From: Trichodelitschia bisporula
Taxonomy: Eukaryota; Ascomycota; Dothideomycetes; Phaeotrichales; Phaeotrichaceae
Direction of reading: 5' to 3'
Assembly (NCBI GenBank): GCA_010356995.1
Contig: ML996704.1
Location: forward strand, 170,404-234,403
DNA length: 64,000 nt
Positions 33,500 to 45,272 of the stretch are shown piece after piece (within the stretch, counting starts at the first letter, position 1; each line of letters starts with the position of its first letter). A model generated the notes under the pieces. It saw only the letters and a list, made by a program, of their open reading frames with translations. It had not been told where the DNA came from and ran no database searches. Both the position numbers and the translations under genes were made by a program.

Positions 33500-36400
33500 G
33501 GTGCTGGCAAGCGGCGCCGAATGGACTTCGGCCCTGTGAGGAGCGGGATAATCAGCGATGAGAGACTTGCGGGAGGAAGCCGGTGCAGAGAATAAAGGGG
33601 CGCGACGGATGCGGGTTGTCTTTGAAGTAATATGGGATTGATTGCCTCGGGTCGATGCTCGCCGTGGAGCTGGGTGGTCTGGCGATCCCAAGGCGACGGC
33701 GAGTAGCGTGATTTGTCGGGAGGGAGATGGGGGGAAGGGGTGGGCGATGATAATATCACTATAGAGACTTACCGGCGATAGTTGGAATAGATTGAGTTGT
33801 CAGGGTCTCTGGCAGGGAGAGATGGTGTTGTTATTGTCTGGTTGCGGTGACGTTGAGGTGTGGGTTGTGGGTTGGAAGAAAGAGTGGAGAGATGAGTTCT
33901 GGTGGGCGGGGGGTGTAGAAGGGAAGAGAGGGCAAAAGGGAAGGGTAACGAGGCACAAGGACGGGGTCGGGAGATGATGGGGGGTGGGGGGGAGGTGGGA
34001 GGGATGGAAGGTTAGAGGAATTCCCAGGACTCAGGGACTGGACGGGGCGGCCTGGGCATTACTTGGGTCTGGGAAGGGGAGGGTGGTCAACGAGCAGCGG
34101 GGTGGGCAGTGAGTGGGTGGTGGAAGAGCGTGTATGGAACGATGCTTGAGTGGGTGGGGATGGCCTATTCACACATTGGATAGGAGCATTTTGTGTGGCA
34201 GGGTAAAGAGGAGAGAGGGCGTTACCATAGACACCACCAGTAAAACGCCACTAACACTAGCATATGGACACTGACTTGATGGTGAGGATGAAGCCTTGTT
34301 ACACGCAGGAATGGAGAAACGAGCAGTGCAGACAGCGGGCGGGTGGTTGAAGGATCACGGTGACGGTGATGGAAGTTTAAGGTGGTGATTCCTGGCGCTT
34401 GTGGTAACGGTGGTGACGCTGCGTCTCTTCCATCCTCATCTTCCCGTCTTCATCATCATCATCATCATCATCAGCACCATCTTCGTATCTTCTCCCATGC
34501 CATTCCCCATTCTCCATCTCCTCGTGCAGTAGCTTCAACGGCATGACCCATCAACTCAAAAGAATTCCATTTTCCCTTCGCTTTCCGCTTCCCCCACCCT
34601 CGCTTTCCCCTCTCCCCGGACCCACCCCCAACCCAGCCCAAGACGCCCGGCCCACCACCGCCACAAAGATGGCGCTCACACCATACCACACCCGGCTAGC
34701 CCAGCTGTTAAAGACCCATTAAAACCTCCGCATCAGATCTAGCGCCCTTCCTCCCCACCCGCCATCCCCACGCCGCGGTTCGTGCTCCCTCGCAAGGGAA
34801 GGGAACAAGCAAAGCAAGCAAGGAGAGCGAAAAGAGCCCCTTCATCACCATCGCCGTCGGCAGCTATCACCATCACACCCGCCATGCGCAGTATCAATAA
34901 CAACAACCTCCACCGGCCCTCAATCCATCGCACTGAGCTCCATCGCCCATAGCCTCACCCTCCACCCCCATCACGAAACGAACACCCGTTCCCACTCCCC
35001 TCTTCCTAAAGCAACCAACCAACCACGCCGGCCCACCCAACCCGCGCCTCCGGCGTCCCTCACCCCCGGGTCACCGCACGCACCACCGACCCCCGGTGCG
35101 GGCGGCAGAAGCGAGGCTTTGCCGTGGCTGCTGATTGGCCTACCGGTGATTAGCGCGAGTGTGAAGAAGGCGAGGGGGAGGGGCGACTGATTGGGCAGCT
35201 GCGGGTGGTGGTGTGGTGCGAGGTCGGAGGGCGCAGAGTGAGAGGAAGGAACGATGGTATCCATAGTAGACTTTTCATGCACAATCCTCTCTCTCTCGCC
35301 GCCAACCCCTCATCCTCCCTCTCCATCCCCAATCCTCACCCTCAATAATCCTCCAGATGCAGCACTCCATTCCCAACCCTCCCCGCCCACCGTCCCGGCT
35401 CATCCTGCCTCCTGCACTCAAGATCCCCAGCCCGCAGCCAAGCAGCGGGCAACCACCCCAGCCCGGCCAACTAGCCTCTTGGCTCCGCGGGGCACACCGC
35501 CAATTGGGTTAGCCCCCTTCTTCCGCGCGCAGGGGGGCGGGAAGCTTCGCAGCCTTTGCATGCTTGGCGCTGACTCTGGCTCGCTGGGTTTCACGCACTA
35601 CTTGCAAGGTGTTTTCTGGGAGGTGCGTCTCGCCGGGGCGCGCGACGCGCTGCAGGCGCTGCGGCGCGCGGGTCGGGATTTGGATCCCGGCCGGCGAAAG
35701 ATGTGCATGGTACGCAGTACCCGGCCCTGGTGCTCGGGGACGGGGAGCGGGTTGTTTCTGATGGCCCGTGGGTTCGGCGGGTTGGTTTGGATCGTGGGTT
35801 TCGGGGTTTGGAAAGTGGGTTTGAGGGTTTGAGGTTTGGAGCCGCGAGGGGGGCGATCGGCAGCGCGTTGGCGGCGCGGAGAAGGGTCTACCGTTACGGC
35901 TTCATCCGTCGCTAGAACTACGCAGAGAAAGCGGTCGAGAAGGGAGAGGTGAAGGGACCCGTCTTTCGCGCGGAACGACGGGCACGGCCCGCACGAATAA
36001 TGCCCGATACCCGACTCGTGGCGCTGCTGATCCTGATACCGAAGCGCGAAGCGCGAGGATCCTGTTCCCGAAGGATTGGTCTCGGGTCTGGGACATGACA
36101 TGACAGCTGCTCTCCCGCCCCGGCCGCAGAATCAAAACTTGAATCGCAGCGAACCACCTGCCGTGATGTGAACCGCACCCTTTCCCAAACCCCATGACGC
36201 AATACCGAAGGCAAAGGCGAACGGTGAAGAATTTGATACTCATCACGGAAAACACGCAATTCCCGCTCCGCCAGCGGCACTTCCCTCCCGCCCTCCCGCC
36301 TCCCGCCCCGCTGCCAGACCACCATCCGCCCCGCGCCTCGCGCGCCACGCGGATCTTTCCGCCAAAGGCGGGAAAGGCATCAGCCCGCCGTACCGTACGG

Positions 36401-38236
36401 TAGGTACCTATCAGGGTCGGCACCATTTACCGCAGGTATCTCACGGGCACGGCACGGAACTGGCATGCGATAACACTTCCTCCTCCCGTCCCACCACCTC
36501 AAGCCCGCATCTGCAGTCGCGGCAGTTATCTCAGCTTGGGCGCCGGCAGCGAGTCGTAAGATCCCCGCGTATCGAACCATGGCGTGGAAGGATGGTCCCC
36601 ACTACGGCAGGTATGCATGTTCCTGCCCCATCGCCCGCCTTTCATTTCCAGCAGGCCCGAGGAGCGTGAAACGGCGCGTTGAGCGCGGGATGCCGTGCGA
36701 CGGGCTTGTGTGACCTGGCATGGGTGCGCGCGCTGCGGCGGAAGGGGCGACGGGTGGATACCCGCGGTACGCTGCCGCGTAGCCGCGCGCCGTTTAGCGC
36801 TTCTGGCCCGATGGAGGCCCGTTTGGGCGCTTGTAGACACGCACGACACGCAATTGCCTCACGGTAATAGAGCGGTACGGCACACATGCAACGTGCGGCA
36901 CGTGGGGAGGGGCTGGAGCTGGGGTGAGACATGCGTTTTCACGTGGGCGGCGTGCAGTGCTGATCGCATGTACTGTACCGCGTGGTTTTTCGATGGTTTC
37001 GGAGTGGTGCGTGGGTGACGGGCCGAGGTGGACGGGCCCGAGGGTCAGCGGTGAAGAGGCTGTGAAGGGTGGAAGATTGGATTGGGAGTTGAAGGAATGT
37101 ACGAAGGTATCATGTCAATGGTGGATGTGGACTCCTGATATGCATTACAGTAGTCGTGGAGTGCTGGTGGATGGCGGTCGATTTGCGCTTTTTGAAGATA
37201 TCTTCCTGTTGATGCCAACAGCACGATCATATATTCCACATCATTTGAATGACTGTACAAACAAGGGCAACGGGATGGGCCATTGGATCTGCAGCAGGTC
37301 CTCGCCGATGATCTAGTGGTGTTTGACTGGAAGACGTCGGCCGACTTGCATATTGAAGTCTTTTTCCTCTTCTCAACCACCACGGCACAACCACATATTC
37401 AACATAAATTCAATGCTCATCCACCTTCTCCACGAAGATCAGCAGTGGTGGAATCGATCTCAAATATAGTGATCGTACGGAAGAAGAGCCCGTAAGCTGC
37501 AATTTACCAGCCCAGAGCGAACAAATGCCTTCGTCCTTTTTCATAAGGCGCCATGCACACGGCACATACATATAGTTCACCACAGCTAAATTTCACGAGA
37601 AGTTACGTTAGACGCATCTCGCCACGCTCGGTACATGCCTACAACACACAGTCATCCAAGCTGCCAAATAAGCAGCCAGGACGCCCCCCCCCTCTCCCAG
37701 CATTCACCCACCTCCCAACCCCCATCACTATCCCATCCCCACGCAAGAAACACCCCAAAACACACAAAGCCCGCCTCCCCACCCGATCACCTCCCCGTCC
37801 AACCAACCCACCGCCATCCCGCGCGCGCGGGCGAAAACCCACCGCCTCCATCCCGCTTCGTGTCGCACAGGGCACCGACCGCGTTACGCAGGCCACCGCA
37901 CCACGTACCATATTGCCATGGGGAGATGGAGAGACTGGCCGCGTTACACAGGTCACGGCGTACCCTGATGCCACGGAAGAGACTGGCCCGCGAGCGCGGG
38001 ATTAGTGCCGATGGGCGCTGTGCGCCGGTGAAAGGGAGGTGATACTTTGAGCCGTACACAGAGCGTGATGCCGGTGGCGTGGCTGGATGGTGCGGGCGGG
38101 TAGGCGCACGGTGGATGGGCGGGATGAAACGCGAAACTGGGTATCAGATTTCCTGTCATCGTTATCGTCGTGCTGTGGGTTGAGGTTGGCTTACGAACCC
38201 CGACGTAATGCATCCGGTGTCCAGCTTCCCCCTGAC
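33500..38236. other. 4.7-kb gene-poor region upstream of veA
   Basis: Open frames here are short, low-complexity and unsupported on both strands. The first 1.5 kb probably holds the veA promoter and a long 5' leader. A CAT microsatellite lies at 34450-34472. Purine-rich (GGGTGG) and pyrimidine-rich tracts alternate. A GTAC-palindrome cluster lies at about 36388-36412. No RNA gene was recognised. Confidence 0.5.
34450..34472. repeat. Trinucleotide microsatellite (CAT)n
   Basis: Seven perfect CAT units lie in the gene-poor region upstream of veA. Confidence 0.9.
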
Positions 38237-39461
38237 TTATATGTGCGGGATATATCTCGCCCAATTCACCGTCGAATAAACGCCCACCGGCACGGCCCTT
38301 AAATCGGCAAATACAGCTCCAAGCAGATACAGTCGCGCCGCTATATACACGATCCCCAGCATAATGACGATAACCTCGGAGAAGGACTTAATCGGGGTGA
38401 AGAACTCAACCCTCCTCTTGAACAGATCACCCACCAAAATCACGTAAAGCGAAAACAGAGACGCCGTACCAAGACACAGCGCACTGGAAATGCGCCAGAG
38501 CATTTTCTCGACGCTCGTTTGAAAAAAGAAGTTCCACGCAATGAGATGGAAAACGCCAAAAACACAGCTCGACCCGATGATGAGGACGGATACCAGAATG
38601 GTGATACTGCTCTGCCGTTCGATTGAATAGGGCGGTCCATTCAATTGACACTTCTCAGGGTGTCTCTCAATCCGCGGATAGATCTCGGGCACCTTATCGA
38701 CGCGCAGGACAAACGGCGTGAGCACGTCCTTGGGCTTGGTAAACCACGCGCCGTAGATAACCAGCGCGTACGACACGTACGCCAACGTCATCAGCTCCAG
38801 CGGCGTAACGGGCAAGTGCTGGATCGCTCGACCGATGACCTGAACCACGAACCAGAGGACCTGCACGATGGTGAGCGTCTTCAGCAGCCAGTCGGCTTTG
38901 CTGCGGTCTCCGATGTCGCGCTCGCTAACGTCTGGCAGCGGGATGTTACGCGCTTCGACGAGGGTGAGGAATTGGTCGACGTCTAGCCGGTAACGTGATC
39001 CGTCGGGGGTTTGGAGACAGAAGCCGCCCATAATGACGAGTTGGCAGAAGGCAAGGGATTTGGGCTCGGTGGACTGCGGGGCGGGCTGAGGGTCAGTTTA
39101 GGGTTTGGAAGGAAGGGCGAGAATGTACTTTTTCGCCATCCTTAACAGTGACGCTCTCGCCCTTCTCCATATCAGCCTGTAATTTCGCGAGCCTCTTCTT
39201 CAGCGCCACGACCCAGGGGAGACGCCAGCAAGCCATGCCAACTGTGTACTCAGGGGCGAAAACCGTGAGAAGCATCCATTGCAACTTGAGCATGAGTACT
39301 CTCCAGGGGCCATATGCGTCGGGCGGAACGTTTATGTGCAATGCGCTCCAGGTGCAGAGGAAAATGGTGACCAGGGAGCTATACAGCAACGCCGCAGTCC
39401 CGCGACCGTTGGGATCTGGCTTCCACCCGTGGTAGAGCTCGGGGTGTGTGGTGTTCACCAT
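38237..39461 (-). CDS. Multipass membrane protein of an ascomycete-specific uncharacterised family
   Basis: The protein is 389 aa after splicing. The N-terminal exon has a helix with the motif CTWSALHINVPP near residue 40. In many ascomycete paralogues this motif (W-T/S-A-L-H-x-N-V/I-P) marks a family of predicted plasma- or endo-membrane proteins of unknown function. Further hydrophobic helices are VLWFVVQVIGRAI, TLAYVSYALVIYGAWF, TILVSVLIIGSSCVFGVFHL, ISSALCLGTASLFSLYVILV and VIVIMLGIVYIAARLYLLGA. A conserved-looking stretch DVSERDIGDRSKADWLLK precedes them. The intron is 39074-39128 (GTACAT donor, CTGAC branch, CAG acceptor). A nearer CAG (intron 39086-39128) is also in phase and would add four residues. 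ATG 39461 was chosen because the family starts shortly before the first helix. Confidence 0.8.
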
Positions 39462-40334
39462 GGCTGGTTGACGTGAAACTGCTCGCCTCTCCTTAGGTAG
39501 AGTAAAAGAATCGCCGCTCAAAAGGCTCCGCTCGTAGCTGAGCGCTAGTTTTGAGGTCGAGGGATGTTAAATGCAGTTATCTCTCGCGTGGGCTGAGACG
39601 GCGACGATCTTGGCTGGTGGCCTTACGAAGTGCGCCACCAAGCCCACGCAGGAGGTGCGCCGCCGTCTGAGCCCGCGCTGATATAAAAATGCAGGTCGTT
39701 CCCCAATATACTGGTCGCCGACAGATGTTGGAGGTGTGCCCCGCTTCCGTGATGGCAGCAAGACGCAGAGCCTCAGGTTCGTATTCGACATTTCGCCAGC
39801 ACACTGCGACTGGGTTCTTTGATGCAGCTTGTATTTGAGCGGCCAAGGCGGCAAGGCTACGATTGGGAGAAGGACGTGGGGAGGAGAGCAGGTGATGGGA
39901 GCTGAAGATGTGAGGCGCGTGTGGCTCGTGAACGACTCCACTTCACAGCGCTCACGTTAAATAGCGGCATCAATTGCATGATGATAATTCTGTTGTAGAG
40001 AGATGTCGGATAAGTTGGGACAAGACGGGCCGGTCTGGATACTCTTTGGACACCACCCTGTCCGTCTTGGCATTGTTTTGACGCACTGACGTGGTTTGTA
40101 CCCTTGGGGTGTCCTTGGGGTGATGCAACTCAACCACGCTGGCCATCGTCTCCCCCAAAACTTCCTCCATCATCTTTATTTCTTGCTGTTTGTCTGCATT
40201 TTAGGTGTTGGGCCATCACTCCGCTATTTATTCACGCACAATCTCCTCATAATCCTTTAATGCTCCCCTGCACGGTCCGCGGCATAGCGTGAAACACCCA
40301 CCTGGAGATCGAAAGCCAGCATCTGTGCAACACA
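39462..40334. promoter_or_regulatory. Divergent upstream region of the membrane protein and the repeat-containing basic protein
   Basis: About 870 bp separate the two divergent start codons. No supported gene lies here. A short-frame protein on the minus strand (39567-39941) has no family features. Confidence 0.45.
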
Positions 40335-42466
40335 ATGGCGCCCACGGACGATTCCCACGAGCTCCAGGTATATCAAGCCCCCTTGGACGGTTGACGTAGC
40401 TAACAATCCAGGCTCACGCAAACCATCGCTGGTCCGCCTCACCAAACAATCATGGCCTCGATGCTCGCAAGCGTAGCCACTCCCCGAGCCCCTCGCGCTC
40501 CCACGCCGGCGATGACCAGACTATCAACAACAAACGCCTGCGCTCGGCGAACTGGCCGCTGCCAGACGATCCCATCGGCGTGCTCCAGCCTACTACAGCC
40601 AACACCCAGCGCGGTAGCCCAGTGCGTCCGTCCCGCTTCCGCGAGGGGAGCATGGCCGATCGCGCGAGCGAGGAGCCGCCCACCGCGTTCATCGCCCCTC
40701 CGTCCAGCGACTGGGACTACCCGATGAAAGACTACGGATCGCAGCGCGGACGTACCGCCTCACCGCGTTTCATCCATCGGCCTGTACACCACACGCGCGC
40801 GTCGGTCTCGCACTCAACTACAACCACAACGACAGACGAAAGCGGCGCCACGCGCCAATCGGGCATCTTCCGCTTCGGCCGCTCGGTCGCCGCCTCGTTC
40901 AACCCCGTCCGCATCTGGCAGTCCGTCTCGAACCGCTGGGACAATGCCAAGGAGGAGCTGCTCACGGAGGCGGAGATGGAGCGCAAGCGGCTGCTTGAGC
41001 GGCAGGTGCGCGCCGAGCAAGCTTACGCCGAGCTCAAGGCGTCGACCGCGCGGCCCTCACACGACGCCAACCGCGACTCCGGCATCGCGATGGATGACAC
41101 GCCGCGCGCCTCGCTGGACAACAAGAAGCGCGCCGAGGAGCCGACCCCGCGCCGCACGTTCCACTTCCGCACGCCCTCGCTCACGAATCTCAAGCGCATA
41201 CGCAGCGAAGTCAGCCTACACAAGCGCTCTGTCAGTGGCTCGGAGTCGCCGAGCAAAGATCACGAGACTCCTGGCCCGGGTTCGATGCCGGCTCATGAGC
41301 TCCGCCGCCAGCCGTCAAAAAAGGACCTGGTCAAACAACGCAAGCTGACGAAGCGCATCAGCGATTTGGAGACCAAGCTCGAGCTTGCGCGCCGGGAGTT
41401 GAACTCGGCTATGACGCACCCGCCTCTCCCTGCTACACCGCAGGTTACGCCCCGCGCTGCGCCGGGCCCGAGTGCTTGGAAGCGCAGTTTTGCGCCTATG
41501 CCCTCGCTGCCGTCTGAGCGTCTCCTGTACGCAGCCGGATTACTGGATGATGCGGACTCAGGGCTGGGGAGTGTGGATGGCGACGAGCGGCCACCCCTGC
41601 CACCTATGCCGAATATGCCTGATGTTGTGATGGCAGACTTCGAGTTCGAGGCAGCACCGGTCTCGCATCCTGCTGGCGTGGCGTTTCAACCCGTGGAGGT
41701 CGAGCCGTCGGTGGAGAACGGGCGGATGCGTCGGTCCGTCGAACCCGAGCTACGTAAGCGTCAGTCCGTCGAGCCGGAGCTGCGTGCGCGTCGCTCTGTC
41801 GAATCTGAGTTGCGTGCACGTCACTCTGTCGAACCCACGCTGCGTGCACGCCGGTCCGTCGAACCCGAGCTGCGTACCCGTCGGTCCGTCGAGCCTGACG
41901 CCATCCGTGTGCGGCACTCCGTCGAGCCGGAACTCCACACTCACCGCTCGGTTGAACCCGAGGTGCACCTGCGCCGGTCCACAGACCCCGAACACCGCTC
42001 CGCCAGCGGCCCGGAAACGCGCAGCCGCACCCTGCGCAAGAAGCGTCCTTCCATGGCACCCGTCCCGGCACCAGTTCCCTCGGCCGAGCCCTCAACTGCT
42101 TCCGACATCGGCATGCGCCGTGTGTCCCCGTCTAAGCTCCCGGTTAAGAAGGGCGTGCTCACTAAGCCTCCACCCCCCGCTGCTGCTGCGACGGGTAAGA
42201 TCGTTCCGCGGGTGGTGGTTGAGGAGGTTGTGGGGCGGTCGAGCTTGGAAACTGTTGTTGAGGAGAGGAGGGGGGAGGAAAGTATTGTGGTTAAAGAGAC
42301 GGTTGAGGTTAAGGAGGTGAAGAAGGAGGTCAAGCGTGAGGGCAGGCCGTTGATGAGGTCCCCTAGTAAGGGTGATTTGAGGACGTTGAGGAAGAGGGAT
42401 GGGGCGAGGAAGGAGAACAGGGTGGAGAAGAAGAAGAGCTTTGAGTGGCCGGAGGATGTGTTTTAG
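40335..42466 (+). CDS. Basic coiled-coil protein with tandem RRSVEPEL repeats, function unknown
   Basis: The protein is 695 aa. Exon 1 (40335-40367) encodes MAPTDDSHELQ. A 44-nt intron (40368-40411, GTATAT donor, GCTAAC branch, CAG acceptor) leads to a long exon starting AHANHRWSASPNNHG. The region NKRLRSANWPLPDDPIG and the block FRFGRSVAASFNPVRIWQSV followed by a helical KEELLTEAEMERKRLLERQ look conserved. Similar fungal proteins are sometimes labelled 'nuclear RNA binding protein', but I see no RNA-binding domain. A second coiled coil is KRISDLETKLELARRELNS. Residues about 450-540 are nine 10-11-residue repeats. The C-terminus is Lys/Glu-rich. Many Ser-Pro and RxxS sites suggest phosphoregulation (inference). 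No transmembrane segment or signal peptide is visible. Confidence 0.78.
41729..42001 (+). repeat. Coding minisatellite: nine 30-33-bp units
   Basis: Nine tandem units encode variants of RRSVEPELRA, such as RQSVEPELRA, RHSVEPTLRA and RRSTDPEHRS. All are in frame; one unit has 11 codons. Ser-Val-Glu-Pro is nearly invariant. Confidence 0.93.
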
Positions 42467-43004
42467 ATGCCTCTTGATGCTGAGACTGAGACTGGATAGG
42501 GATGGGGGGTTGAGTGCTGTGTGCTGTGTTGCATTTAGCGGTTGCGGTTGCGGTTGCGAGGCGTTCGGTTCATCTAGTGAGCGTGGAGTGAGATCGGAAT
42601 ACCTTGCGTAGTGTGGGATATTGTGTATTGTGTAATTGAGCGAGGCTATGGTGTTCTACTGAGCCTCTATTCCATCGAACTGAGTTTCTGAATGCCAGGT
42701 CCCCTGTGTATGCCGCGTCAAGTCGAGCACACCCAGCCTTCCCCGTCCAATGCTGAGACTCCATTCTATGCAACCTGCGCCACCAACATCCAACATGACG
42801 ATCACCAACCTCACAACCCACAGCTCAGAATCCATTGCTACAACCCACACCGGCAAATGACACCTTTATACTACACTCTAAATCCAAATCCTGCCCGCCT
42901 ATATCGGAGGTCGGTAACCGACTGGCGCTTCCCCCCACCGGCTCGCGCCTTCGCTTCCCACCGGCTCGCGCTTTCCTCACACTCTCGTCTACCCCTCCCC
43001 GTTC

Positions 43005-45272
43005 TTACAACTTCGCCTTCGGCCTCGACTTCTCCAGCTCTTCAACCTCAGCATACATCTCATCCAGCAACCCGCGATACACCTTCGCCACTTGAGGGCG
43101 CTTGAGCTTCATTCTATTCATCCATTAGCATCACCACCCTAAAGAACCAAACCACAATCCACTTACGTCGGGGTCAACAACTCATTCACCTCCGTGAAAG
43201 GCTCCAACGCAAGCCTAACCGCCTTCACCTTCTCATAGGAATTAAACTTCTTCTTCTTTGCCACGTGGTCGAACTCCTTCAACGCCGCCGCCCTCACGAG
43301 AGGGTGATCGCACGCCTGGCGCACAGCCGCGTAGTCTTTCGTCCCAACTTCCTTCCCCAAAATTTTGCTAGCCCACGGCGCGAATCCCTCCGGGTCGACG
43401 CCGAATACGCCAACCAGCGAATCCTTTGCCGAATCGCCATGGACATAACCCGACGCCAGCCAGCCACAGCTCGCCAGGAAAACATTCTCAATCCGCTCGG
43501 GGGAGATGTACTCCCCATGCGCGAGCTTAAGCAATTGCTTCACGCGATCCACGATGCTAAACCGGCCCATCTCATCCACAGACGCGATATCCCCCGTCGA
43601 GAACCAGCCCTCGTCGTCCTTAGCTCCCGCCGTGCCTTCCGGATTCCGCCAATACTCGCGGAAGACAGAGCCACCACGCACAAGCAGCTCGCCGCGCGGG
43701 TACGGCTTGTCGGTGCTAAAGTACCCCATGTCCGGCACATCCCTGAGGCACAGCTCGTCGCACGCGCACACACCGCCGCAGTTACCGGCGGTCATATCGC
43801 CCTCGGCTTGGCATAGCGCGATGGCGTACGTTTCCGTTAGGCCGTAGCCCTGGCAGAACGTGTTTGCAAACACGACGCGCAGGAACTGGTGCAAACTCGG
43901 ATCCAACGGGGCGGAGCCCGAAACCATGGTCCCGCAGCGGTCGAGCCCGATCTGTGCGGCAACCTTACGCGACCAGATCCGATCCCAGAGGAGATGCTTG
44001 TTCGTCGCGGTCTTGGGGTCGCCGGTGCGCAGGCGCGCCATCTTCGTGCCCACGACGTGGCGGGACAAGGCGCCGCGGACACGCTCGTCACTCTCTGTGG
44101 TCGCAGCCGTGATCTTGCTGCCGAACTTATTGAACAGCCGCGGGACGCCCGAGAACCCGGTCGGGCGGAGGAGCTTGAGGTCGTCGACGAGCTCGGGGAT
44201 GACACCGTGGAAGTAGCCGATCGAGGCGCCGGCCCAGAGGGCCACATGCTCAGTGACACGCTCGTATATGTGCGCGAGGGGCAGGAAGGAGCATGCGACG
44301 TCCGCGGGACCCTGCTTCATGAGCAACATTGCGGCTGATGCGGCGGCAACGGCGTTGCGGTGCGTCAGCACCACACCCTTGGGATTGCCCGTCGTGCCGG
44401 ACGTGTAGTTGATCGTAATCAGGTCGTCGGGGCGGGGCGGGTTGAATGGCGCGCTCGGGTCAACGGCACCCATGGCCTCGACGTCGCGGATGTAGAGCAC
44501 CTGGACGCCGACGTCGGCGGCGAAGGAGGCGAGGAGCGCGGCCTTCGAGTTCTGCGGCTGTTCGCCGTTGCTCAGCGGGTCCATCGAGATGATGAACTTG
44601 AGGCTCGGGCAGCGGGGCTTCAGGCGCAGGAGCGTGGGGACGTGCATCAGGCTCGTGACGACGCAGGCGAGCTCGGCGTTGTTGATAATGTACTCCGTCG
44701 CGTCGGGGCCGAGCGTATCGTACAGAGACACGCTGAACAGGCTCTGGCTCATACACGCCAGGTCCGTGATCTGCCATTCGGGCCGGTTTTGGCACCACAG
44801 GCCCACGCCGAAGCGTCCGCCGATGCCGGCCGCCGAGTGCAGCTTCACAAGCCCGACGCCTAGGTTGCGCCGGCGCAGCGCCACGGTGCCATAGTCCTCC
44901 CAGACATAGTCGCCGAAGCTCTGGGTCGCGGGATTCCAGGGCCGGACGCCGAGGCAGTTTTTCTTGGGGGCAGTGGTTGCTAGTGTGGTCAGCCTTGTTT
45001 TCTGCGAATAGGGCGAGGTTTACGCACACGTCTGCTCAAAGAAGTCATGCGCCGTTTGGATCTGCGATTGTTAGCTGGGTTCGCCGCTTGCGCGCATCAC
45101 GCACCGCCGGGTCTAGCGTCTCGAGCAGTCCATCGCGGAAGCGCCAGTGCCGGTACACCTCTGTGCGGCCTTCGCGCTTCGAGCCTGGGACGGTGACGCT
45201 GTAAGGCGAGCCGGGCGTCGGAGGCGGCTGGAGTTCGGCGGCGCGTTTGAGGGAGACGGTGTTGAGCGACAT
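43005..45272 (-). CDS. Long-chain acyl-CoA synthetase with C-terminal peroxisomal signal
   Basis: The protein is 707 aa. It activates long-chain fatty acids to acyl-CoA with ATP. It carries the AMP-binding motif YTSGTTGNPKG (about residues 259-269), FLPLAHIYERV, the acyl-adenylate motif GYGLTETYA, WFSTGDIASVDEMG and DRVKQLLKLAHGEYISPERIE, which are all typical of eukaryotic ACSL enzymes. Four exons: 45105-45272, 45028-45061, 43167-44979 and 43005-43113. The tiny second exon carries HDFFEQT, matching the family's 'T..E.F..S' helix. The last exon adds KRPQVAKVYRGLLDEMY and ends PKAKL. AKL is a PTS1-type tripeptide, pointing to the peroxisome (Faa2/FaaB-like). That last exon would be missed if intron 43114-43166 were not removed. 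ATG 45272 is the first in frame with homologous-looking sequence after it. Confidence 0.93.

Noticed and set aside
32123-33595. 490-codon Leu/Arg/Val-rich frame antisense to veA
   Set aside because: It is created by the CAG/CCG-rich veA tail read backwards; composition is abnormal and there is no domain.
34450-34472. CAT run considered as a CRISPR-like or minisatellite array
   Set aside because: It is a plain trinucleotide microsatellite with no spacers; no CRISPR-type array exists in the window.
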